From a virus: a stretch of DNA of 35,409 nucleotides. Below, piece after piece: positions 19,651 to 31,600 of this stretch. Position numbers and translations under genes: made by a program. Position 1 is the stretch's first letter. Every line of letters starts with the position of its first letter. The DNA lies in the IMG/VR virus record IMGVR_UViG_3300005590_000055, positions 1 through 35,409 of that record. One strand, given 5' to 3'. The notes below the pieces were generated by a model. That model had not been told where the DNA came from and did no database searches. It was given only the letters and a program-made list of their open reading frames with translations.

Positions 19651-22600
19651 CTACTTTTCCTGTGTTTTTTCTACGACTCTCCGGGCTATTTCGTTCTTCA
19701 TTTCAGCAAATTTCTCCATTTCTTTTTGCTTCTCATCACTTGGAATTTTGCTTACTCTGATCATTAGAATACGCTTATTTATATTGGATATCGCTTTTTG
19801 AGCGCGGGTATATGCCTGGCGTAAAGCAAGAACGTCTTTGTTCTTTTTGGCCAAGTCAACGGCCTTTTCCTCATTACCAAGCTGCTGGGCGAATCTGATA
19901 TCAGCATATACCCGGTTAGCATCGTTTAAGTTCTCGTAGAACTCAGTAAGAAAGCGCGATCCGCGTGTTGGGCCGGTCCGGGCAAAGCGACCAACCACGG
20001 TATAATCCTGAATTCGGCGCTTTGGAATTGATGGCGCCAGTCCTGTTGCCCGGGCAATTGAATCAGCAGACTCAAGCGTAATACCACCAATCCAGCCAAA
20101 ATAGCCATTGACCAGGTGCTCTATCTGAACCGGCGAGAGCGTGACCTCATCCCACAGAATTGCGTCAAATCCCTTGCTCATCGCTATTGCGGTATCGCTT
20201 GTCCATGCCCTGCGCCGTTCGGAAGGCGATAGGTTTTTCATGCCAGCAGACTCGATCTGACGCCCTGTGAAGGTGTTTTTATTGGCCCACACTTCGACCG
20301 CTGGCATTACCATCTGCGGCATTGGATTGAATGACAGTGTTTCGAGCAGGCCGTGCCATAGGCGCTCGAAGAACAAGCGGCCATGTACTTTGTCATTTAC
20401 TGCCTGTTCAGTTGCGCGCTCAACGATAGTTGCCATGAATCCAACCTCAAACGGCCTTGGAATGCGGTACATGACATCGCTGCCCGGGATTTTGAATAGA
20501 TGATAGGTGTCACGCTCCCACTGTGCTGCTTCGTCGTAATCTTCATCATCCTTCATGTACAGATACAACAGTGTTGACGCCAGCGCATAGACAGCAACGA
20601 CGCTGAAGAACTGCTTGCGTTGAGCTGGATCAAACCCGGACCGCCCCAGTTTTGACAAGCCCTGCAGGCGGGCATTGAGGAACGGGACCACCTGGGCGAG
20701 CATTCTGATCGAGACAAATGCACCGGTGCGCTGAAAATCAAGATGATCACGCGCATTGAAATTGGCCGTCAGAAGATCAACCTCGCCGCGCGATAGATCC
20801 TGCTCGAAATTTGCAGCACGGTTTACATTTTCCAGCCTGGCGCCGAAGTCTTGATAGGCGTCCCACATCTTCTGTATGCGTTTCGGGCTATCCAGAATGG
20901 TCATGCGGTCAACGTCTTTCTGAATAAGCCGCTCCAGCGCTTCAGGGTCCGAGCCATGGATATAGCCTGAATCGCCAAATGCACCACCACCGGCAATCAT
21001 TCTGGCAATTGTTGGACTGTCTTTTTTAGTGGCTCTGAATCCTTGCAGGATGTTTTTTGCAAGGTTCGTGCTCATGTCGGCAACGGCTATAGCCTGTACC
21101 GAGTCACGTATCAGGTTAGCAACCTTGAATTCAGGACTTGCGGTAACGCCGTAAGTCAGCAGGCGCTTGAACCGCCTGGCCGCTTTCATCATAAAGTTAT
21201 TCAGGCCATTGTAATTGAGCGATACCAATGACTCGAGCACAAGCTGACCTTCTTTCGATTGATCTAGTTCGTACCACAGCTTATTTCCACTTATCCTGAT
21301 GAAAATCGCGTCTTTTGACTTGTCTTTTTCCTCGACCTGCTCAGCAAGTCCCATTTCTTCGGAAGTTGCCATTGCCTCTATTGCGGCCTGATTCTTCAGC
21401 CCGGCAGAAACAACGTGGGACCAGTTCATAATTACATTGGTCAGCAGGTCATTGATCGGAATATCAGCACCTTTCAGGCGCTTGTACGCAGTCTGCTTAA
21501 CCAGTCCGCTTACCGAGTAGGGACCGCGCACATTTTCACCCTCACCAGTTTCGGCAAGCCGGTAGAACGGCACATAGAAGCCCTGTTCCTGCCATATCTT
21601 CTGATTTCCTTTGGAGATAATTCCAGTGTTTACGCCAATCTTGACGATAGCATCATTGAGCTTTTCAAACTCAATCCGGGCATCTTCATACACTTTTTTG
21701 CGGCTGCGGCCATCTGCCATGGTCCCCTGATTCAATGACTTCAGCGCCTTGATGTCAACATCTGAAAACAGGCGTTCGCGGTCCTCTGTCATCAAACGTT
21801 CAGCACGATTGCCCGCAATCCACTGTAACCAGTCGTTGACCTCTTCACCCAGGGGCTCAAGTGTTTCTGCCAGGCTATTCTTGCCAATATCAACATCAAC
21901 AGCGCCCTGGTTCATGAATGGCCGGCCATATTCCAATGCTGCCTCGATGGCACCACCGGTACTTTCTGACAGATTCGCCATCATCCAGGCGCGTTCATCA
22001 TTGATAATGGTCCTGAAGCTGTCGTATTGATCAAGGAATCCCTGGCGCAATATCGTTTTCCATACTTGCTTGCTTTCATCAAGCATGGTTTTTGCCTCGC
22101 CGAGCGCCCTTTTTATCGGGTTTACCCGGGCTCTTTCTATGGCGCCTTTGCCAAATCCACCCTTTTCTTTTGCGGCGAGCTGTTCTTTTGTGTATTTTCG
22201 ACCTGTGGTGCGGCTGAACATCGGCTCCCCATCCACAGACTTGATGTCGATTATTGATTCATCGAATACAACCAGGTTCCTTGTGACTTTTGATTCTGTT
22301 ATATCGCCGCCATATTTCTTGACATGGTTTTCCGCTTCTTTTTTACTATAAAACATCTGCGGACGTTCGCCACCCTGTACCTGCCATTCGTCTTTTTGGA
22401 AACGGCTTTGCTGATCCAGGTACTTAATGCCTTTTATGCCGAGGGAATTGAGGTATTCAGCGACTTCAGCCTTTGTGTTGCTACCATCACCTGTTGTACG
22501 AGGTAATGGTGATTCACCAGCATAACGATTAAGCAGTGAATGCAATTCGTCCCCAGTTAAGTCCTCAATATCAGGCTGATCATATAATTCGAGTATTTCA

Positions 22601-25600
22601 TCTAATTCAGCACGCAGCTCCTTGTCAATTTGATTGAGAGCGCCCTGCTCACTCAGCGGCTTATCCCAATCGAGGAAGTTCTCGACGTATTGGTCGGGGA
22701 TTTCTGCTTCGTAGAGATTAGCTTTGCTTTTTGCAGATCGTTTCAATTCAGCAAGTAAGTCGGCAGGTATGTCGGCGTCTTTTATCAATGATTGCCTTTT
22801 CAGGAATGGCATCATCTGAGCTGGACCCATAATGACAAGTTGCCCTATTTTTGCCTCACCTGATGGATAATATTTATTGAATAATTCATGAGCCTTATCG
22901 CTAACAGTAAATTCATCAAGATCACGCAATCCAGCCATTGTGTACGACTTTGCAACGCCTGGACTCTCAGCAAAATACAACCCATATCCATATGCCTGTG
23001 CACCCTCGCCCGTACCAATCCGATCTGTTTTGAATTTGTCGAATTTGTGCGGTGTTCCATGAAATACCCGAGCAAATTGCGCCTCACCAGCACCCTGGTA
23101 CGTCTGCTGCTGCTTGCCGGCCTGCAATCCTTCGGCCATGGTATTAACCAGGTCTTGAATCTCAGCCCTAGTTACACGATCACCAATCAGGCCAATAGCC
23201 CGCAGTGCCTTGCGTATGGCCGTGACAATCGCCGCCCAGGCCTTAGTCAGCCTGCCCTGCTTGTCCTGTGCGATTCTGGCAATGATCTCTTCAGCGCGCT
23301 TCTGCTCATCAAACTGAGCGTAATCAACATCAGCTTCGGCCCACAGCTTCTTCAAACTGCGTGATTTGCGCGAGGCTGCAACGGCATCGATGATGGCCTG
23401 CTTGGATTCCGGCGTGAATATGTTTAAGCCATGGTGGCCAATGATCTCATGGCGGAGCGTGTACAGCGCATCGGTCGTGCTGTCCAGGTCAGAGGCAATC
23501 AGTGCCACAATGGGCTTTTTGCCCTTTTTGGCTGCGTAGTAAACACCCCGTATTAGATTATTTTTCTGGGACCGTGCGTATTCCTCGCCGAAGGCCGCGG
23601 TCTTGTCTGGATACACGCGAAACTCAACGTCAATGCGGTTGTCAAAGGATTTCTTGAACTTGTCGACAACGGTCTGGGCTGCTGCGACTGATACACCTTT
23701 GGCTTGCTTTAAGCCTGGTGGCTTGCGTTTGCGTGAGTAGCTGGTTATCGATGTTGCAGGATCTTCCATAACGCCGCGTTCAGCTGAAGATAATCCTTCA
23801 GGATCGAATGCGTCGAGCACACGGACATCGAGCAATCCTGCGTAGTCCTTTATTTTATTAACAAGTCTGTCGGTCTGTGCAGATGTATCCGCAGTTTTGA
23901 CGATAAGCGCAGCCGCATTCGACTGCTGAATGACCTTGATCAGCTTGGCCTTCCATCCAGATTTACCCCTTTTGTCCTGCGCCACTTCATCCGTAGTCAG
24001 CGGCGAATAACCTAATTGCTGATTCCGGTTATTGAGCAAGTACAGGCCTGCAGGCTTATCCTTTAGCGCCTCGCGTGATGCTGCAGGCGATGTCAATGCC
24101 TCACCAGGTTCCTCGAATTTCGAATACACGCGGCGGCCGTATTCAGGGATTGTTCTCACTTTGCTAAGCGGCTTTTCACTCACGCCAGGGCGATCAGTTG
24201 CCAGTTCATCAAAGACCGTTACATTAACTTCTGTCATTGATTTAGGCCCAACAATGACATGACCGGCCACGTAAATACCTGTTTCTGCAAAGCCGCTAAT
24301 TAACCGATCAGTAATACGCTTGTCTGCCGTGCTTGGTTCAGCTACGCCCGATGGATGGTTATGCGAGAAATAAACCTTTTTCGCACCAGGTATAAAATGC
24401 GTCAGCGTAATGACCTCGCGCGGGTACACGCTGGCGCCATCAATCGTACCGAAGAACTGGCGTAGCAGTGCGATTGGTTTGTTGTTCTTGTCCAGCACCA
24501 GCGTTACGAAGTTTTCCGCAGCCTCAAGCGCCAGTGGTCGCATGACCTCAGCTGCATCCGCGCTGTTGTTGATCTGATCCAGGGTGATGTCAAACGTGCC
24601 TGTTTGTAGTTTCTTGGTCGCGTTCGTGAATTTCGATTTCTTGGCTGGGTGCACCGGGTTATCGGTGAATAGATCAGTCTGACGTTCGTCACCACCTGGT
24701 TCAGTCACGCCACTGAACTCAGACACAGGTTTTTCTATCTGCTCATCCAGCAGCTTCATAAATCTGTTGGTGACAAATCGAGGTGGTGCCTTATCGCCCT
24801 CGCCACGCCATGTAACAGCACGGTCGGCAAATGAGTTCATGCCGTCTACATCGACTTTATCCATTGATAGCGTGCTGCCATCGAGCTTGGCTGAAGGTGC
24901 GTACTCCATTAGCTCTTTAAGATTGGCTGGTGTATTAAAAATATCGGTGAAATATTTTAATTCTACTGGCGTGAGTTCAATCTTTGCCGTGCCATAGGGT
25001 AAGGTTTCTTGTCTGACGCCAATATCTATACCAAGTATTGACTCGGCCTTATATTTTGCGGCCTCTGTAATCTGTCTTTGCCATGCCGTATTTTTTGGGG
25101 ACCACCTAAAGCCATTTGATTTCAACTTTTGGCGCATATCTGCGTCTGGTTTTTCGTCAAAATATACTCGCAATCGATCATCAGCGTAGTCAATCTCTAC
25201 TCGACCACCATCAAAAGTATATTCCGTTTTACCTTCTTCAGCCTTTTCTGTTTTTATTGACAACTCTTCGACACGTTTTTTTAGCCGCCTAATTTCTGCA
25301 TTATTATTCTGCAATTGATAAGGTGCAAAAGGGTGTGGTTCCCATGAATACTCGGGTTTGTAATTAATGATGGACTGTTTATCAGTTTCCGATAAATCTG
25401 ATTTTTCAAGACTGGCTGGATCTTTCTGGTATTTCTTATGCGCAGCATTCATTGCTTTCATGTACGCATGAGTTTCTTCACGCTCTTTGAGCTTATTTTG
25501 AGCCTGTACCAATGCAGATTGCGGACTTCTATCAACCGGACCAGTTACTGCTGTACTAAGCCGCTTGATGCCCTTATTGAACCAGTCACTCGCCTCTTCC

Positions 25601-28600
25601 ATACGCTTCTGTGCGGTATTAGATTTCTTCTCATTTGATCTGACTGGAAAATTAGCAGGGCCTGTAATAAATGAACTCATTACGCGACCGTGTGCAGAGA
25701 AATAAGCATTTAATTTTGAGGCATATCCGTCTCTTAGTTTCTCAAACTGCTCTATCACTCTATCCCTATTTTCATCAGTAATTCTATCCTCAACAGTTTC
25801 CCATGCGTTAACCATTGATTGAACATAATCTCGCGTCCATGAGCGTTCATGGCTATCAGGTCGATGGCTGATACCATCAAATGCACCTTTCGGCCTTATG
25901 TCAGATTCAAGCACAGGAACGGGCAATGCCCCGGCCTTTTCTTTAATTGCTTCATAGCGGCCAGCATGAATCGCCTCACCAACAGCGTCTAAGTCGTAAC
26001 TATCCCAATTCTTAACAGCCTTCAAAGCTTCAGTTCTAATTTCCTCAAAATCCCTTTGCGGATCTGCCTTTGACATTGCTATTGCATTACTGATTGCGGC
26101 TTTTATTTGCTTATCGGTGCCAACATCAACTATCTTTTCGGCGGGCTCTGTTTTTGGTGCTGTACGATTCTCAGCTTCCGGTCCTTCGGTACGACCAAAT
26201 ACAACCTCATTCAGCGTATCTTGATCAGACTGGCTAATATTCTTGAGATCAATACCTTCAAGCAGGGTGGTTAAATACGGCTCGTTAGCGGCTTCCAGTC
26301 GCGCCTCATGCAGCAGCCAGGCATTAATACGCTTGATTGTATTTGCTGCTTTGCGATCAGTTGTAGCATCGACCTTTGGTGTAAGACTCATCTTGCGGCC
26401 AGTTTTACTGTACAGCTGCTCGCCAGATTTGATCATGTGATCTTCTTTCTTGCCTGGCTTTGCTTTTGCTTCCTGCTCGATTTCTGTATCTCTCAGATTA
26501 TCAATACCAACATCCATCTGATAGATATGGCTACCACGTACTGTGCCATCCAGTAATCCCTTGCCCGTTTCACCGGTTTCAAGGTCTGTATAGCCCGCTT
26601 CAACTTCAAGCCATTGCTGTGTTGCTGGATCTAATTCGTTGAAATACTCCGTAGCTATGCGCGCAGTTAGTCGATCTGTATCGCCATCTTTTACATACGA
26701 TTGAAACAGTGATTCATCACCATGCTTTTTGACTAAATCAGTTAGATCATTTCTATAAAATTCATGCTTTTCTAGTGCGTTTGCATCTTTGTTGAATTTT
26801 TCTTTCGTTTCGTCCTTTTTCTCTGCTAAAACCTCATGCAGATATCGCAGATGAACGATTGCGCGTCTTGACCCCATGTCTGAAACGAGATCACCAGCGG
26901 CCTTACCCAGTGGCTTCTTGATCCGCGCCTTGCTAAAGCCGAAATACTTAATCAAAAATGGTGATATTTCAGGCTGCAGAATGTATGTGTGCCATTCTTC
27001 AAGCTGTGGGAACGCCTTCATGAAGTCGGCCATATCAGGCTTTGTGCCGGCCTTTAGTTTATCGGCCAGAGCCACCCGGGCCGCATCGATTGCATCTGAT
27101 TCAGCCTTAGATTTTTCTTGATAACTTAATGTCTTTTCAGCTTCAGTGATGGCCTTTTCTATACTGTCCTGATAGTTACCAACCATATCCCACGTTGGTT
27201 TACCGCGAATCTCCTTTGGCCTGACGACAACATACTTACCCTTAGCCATGCCGCCAGTAGCCGTAGCCACAACCATTCCGTCCTTCCAGTCCTGAATATG
27301 GCTCCACATGCTGCTGAGTTCCTTCTTCTTTCCTGGCGCCTTTTTCAATTTCCGCGCAGGCGTACTGTTCTTGAAGAATCCTGATTTCAGCTTTGTTTTA
27401 AACTCTTCAAACGGATAGGTCTGGATGCCGTCAAAGCCCTGCCAGTTATCCTGATAGTTCGAGCGATAAGCTTTCTCTGCTGCGGATTCGTCGGCAAATC
27501 CAAGCATGACCTTGTGTTCGTCAAACTTTCCGGTACCTGGATTGATCTGATCAACAACATGGACCTGTTCTGGCTGTGTTGCCATATCCGGACCGATGAA
27601 CACATCAACCTCGTCACCGTCGAAGGCCTCCGTACCCTGGAAGTAACCATAATGGTTTTTCATGGCTTTCCATTCTGGTCTACGCTTGGTACCAGCGGGA
27701 TTCTCGATCATGATTTTCAGGCCTTTCAGCCATGGCACTACGCTGGAATCGATTGGACCTTTCTTATATTTGCCGTTTTCCTTCTGCTTTTCTGTTGGTT
27801 CAGGGCGATCATTCTTCGGACTGGTAGCAGCCTCGTGCGCTGCGGCATCGATGGCGGCTTTTGTTTCTTTCTTGCCCGGCGCCTTCTTCTCAGGTTTTTC
27901 AAACAAACCAGCCTGTGCCGCACTCTGCTCGATCGGCGTGACCTCGCCCTCAAGCTCGAAGCCCTCGACGGTTTTATCGACCTCCGCCTTTTCCTGCTTG
28001 GCGGCTGCGGCCTGCTCTTCTGCGGCGGCGGTTTCTTCGGTTTGGGGAGTGAGTTCTAATTCGGGAGCTTGTTTGCTAGCAATAGTCTCGACTGATTTTA
28101 TTTGAGCGGAATCAAAAGCGACATAATAAATATCGCCACCATCAGTCTCAGTCATGGCACCATCATGACCCCTATCCTTGAGCTTTTTAACTTCGCTCTT
28201 TTTCCAAGATAACGATCTAAATTTATCTTCTTCAAGATATTTTGGTTTTTGTATAGAAGCATAAACTTCCATGATTATTCCACCATAATTCTCCGCCATA
28301 ACTCGATCTTCAGCGAGAAAAACACTACCTTCAAGTGCCTCTATATCATCAGTATTAGTTCCATGATATACAATTAATGGTTGATTATTATCATCCACCA
28401 CCTTTGACTTCTTAAACCACTTTTTAAATTCTGTCGCTTCAATCTTTTTTCCGGGAGATTTCTTTGCTAGAATGGACGAAGCCGGCAAAGTTGTAGCTTC
28501 ACCGGCCTCTGTCACAACGTCACTATCAGGAGTAACGCCATGCCTATCGTCAATTGTACCCAATGCGGAATCAGCTTCCAAGCCTCGCTCAGCAAGATCG

Positions 28601-31600
28601 CCAGAAACAGGAATCACTTCTGTAGCAGAAACTGCTTCGCCTCTTATCAAAGAGTCGGCTATATCAACTATCGCGGGTATGTAGCCTTTACCGTCAATGG
28701 AAATGAGGTCTTGGAACATCGAATGATCATGGAGCAACATATTGGTCGCGCCCTTCTTCCCACCGAACAAGTCCATCATATCGACGGGAATAGAGCTAAT
28801 AATTCTATCAGCAATCTTGAGGTTATGAGCCGATCTGATCATGCCTCCCATCACCATCCGTTTTTGATCGACATTGAGATCGCTAAAAGGCTTAGAAATA
28901 AAGGGTTTACGTTTGAAAAAATTGGAGAATTCTTTGGCGTCACTAAAGCCTGTGCCTTTAATGCCTTCAAAAGAAATGGTCTCCCCACTAAGAGAGGAAG
29001 CAGGGTCAGTACGATTAGTCCGTAATCCTGCCTTACGCCTAATATCCTTGTCCTTTTTCATATTGGATTCGGCTTCTTCCTTGGTACGACCAATACCGTA
29101 GCTTGTACCTAAATTTGTCGCAGTCTTTTTCTCTTTGCCAGGTAAAGCAATCTCAATCGGTTCAGACTTGAATTGTTTCTGTACGTTTTCAGCAAATGTG
29201 TTTAATTTATCGCGTGAATTCGACTGAACAATAAACTCATCACCATGAAGTCTATACGGAATAACTTCGTCATTACTTTCGTCTGACATGATGTCGCCAA
29301 AAACACTGAGAATTCTATCGGCACCATCATAAGTATATTCGTCGTTTTTCTGCTTAAAATTGTCGACGTCAAAGAATGCTTGATGTTTCAGTTGCTCATC
29401 TTCTTCATAGGCTCGCTGGTTTTTCAGTCCAGTCAGTTCATCAGTTAATAAAGCGGTATCCTTTTCCTCGTCGGTCATTTCAGATACGCGCTTACGTTCT
29501 GCAATATTTTCTCGGCGCTCACCTTTTGTCCGACGTTCTTTCTTACGTCCTGGTGCTTTCTTCTGGCGACGGTCTTTGGTTAGGAATGCTTTTTCGGCTG
29601 GTGTGACGCCTTCGGGTTTTTTTCCGACTTCGGGGGCTTTGGGTGTGGGTTGTGGCTCTGGTTTTAACTGAAAGCGTGCCGGTACATCGCCCTCTTCCCA
29701 TTGCGGCCTATTAGCAAATTCATAATGACGACCGTCTTTCAAATAAATATTCTGAAACGATACATCTGATTTCCTAAAATCAATATTTTCTTCGCCAAAA
29801 AAGTTAATGGCGTCATCGCGCATTGTTCCGCCAGTTTCAAATTCGACTATTTCTTGTTCAGCACCTTGATCAACCTTCGGCTTCCTACCCGGCGCTTTCT
29901 TTTCCGGAACTGGCGCCCGCTCAGGCGCAATCGGCGGAATTACTGGTTCTTGTTCGGCGGCTGCTGGTTCAACAGGTCTTCGCCCTGGTTCTGCTGCTGG
30001 CGGTCCTCCTGGTACGGCAGGCTCTCCGGCGAGGGGTGCTGCCCCTGGATCCGGTATCGCGGCCTGTTCTTGCGCTGCCTGGAGTGTTTCAATGCTTTCT
30101 TGGCTCTTTTGCCCATTGTATTCACCTATTAGTTGCGTCATTTCGGCCAAAACTTCGGCATCCGTGCGGCTACTTTCCATCATAGCTTCGACCTGTTCGG
30201 CAAGTCCAGCATCCAAATCCTTCGCCTGATCGAGCAATTCATCAAATGATCGAGTGATGCCGTCGAAGTCTTCCGGGTATTCGTCCTCTTCGTAGAGCCA
30301 ATCCGCTGCTTCTGGCATGCCCGCGGCTACTCGAGCTTCGCGCGCTACTCTCAACTGCTCACGCGCAAAGGCTGCGGCGTCGACGCGCTCTTCCGTTACA
30401 TGGTCAAGTATAGCGCCAACCACCCGGGCCTGCTTCACACCCAGGCGTTCACCGGCAACGGCTTTGGTAACTGCGTTGCGAATCTTGGGTATATCCATGG
30501 AGTAGTTGCTATCGGCCATCAATGATTGGAACCATTTTGGATTCAAGCTTGGAGTGCGCACCATCGGCGCCTGTGGCCGTCCCTGATCGTCACGAGGATC
30601 ACTCTCGCCGCCAACATAATTATAATCCGGAACAATCGGCGGCTTACCGGAAACAAGCTCTTCGTCGACAAGGTGTCTTAGCCGGTCCCGGTAGATATCT
30701 CTTTTCAGACGGTTGTCAAAGTAATTGATATCGGAGATTTCAGCTTCAGCATCTTCCGTGGTTTCGACTGCTGCCAGTTCCTCACCACCAACGCCGGGAA
30801 TAACACCGGTCTGATCCTGATCACCCTCCGCGAATTCTTCAGCTGGAGGCACATCATCAAGTCGCTGCTCAACAACCTCATCAGCACCTTCAGGCTCTGG
30901 CATTTCATCGCCCAGGACATCCATGGCATCGATAGGCGCTTGATCCTCAACGCCTGGAAGTTCTGTTTCCTCACCTGGTTCACTTTCCTGCTCAGCCCTG
31001 ATTCTTGCGCGACGACCGCCAATCATTGCACCAAGCGTATTCATGGCAAAACCAAGCGTAAAGCCAACCTCGCCCGCCTCTACTGTGCCAGCAAACATGC
31101 CTCGATTTTTGTCATATTCAAGCACGCTGTTTGCAATTGCGTTCTGGCCAACAGACTGAAAAACCTCCTGTGTGAGCTCTTCCATACCTCCAGCCAGACC
31201 GGATGCAATAATCTTTTTAACGCCACCACCGGTCATTTGATCGATTCGATTAAAGACAAGGGCGACTGGAACACCTTCACTTGTACCCAGCAAAGCATTC
31301 AGGGCAAAGGCATTCTCACGCATTTCAGGATCTGCTTTCTGATCCTTTGACAGAGTATGCAGATAATCCTCAACACCCTCGACGCCAGTTGCCGTTGCAC
31401 CCAGTCCCATGGTTGTGGCCAATGCTGGGATTTTTGCAAATCGACCGGCAACACCACCGGCAAAGAATCCAGCCAGTGAACCCGCACCAGAGGCAAGCTG
31501 CGCCGTGAACTCTTCTTGATAATCTGGATTGACTGCAAACTTATTGAACCACTTCTCAATAGATTCGCCAAATTGGTAGGAGGCAGTATCTTCAGGTGTC

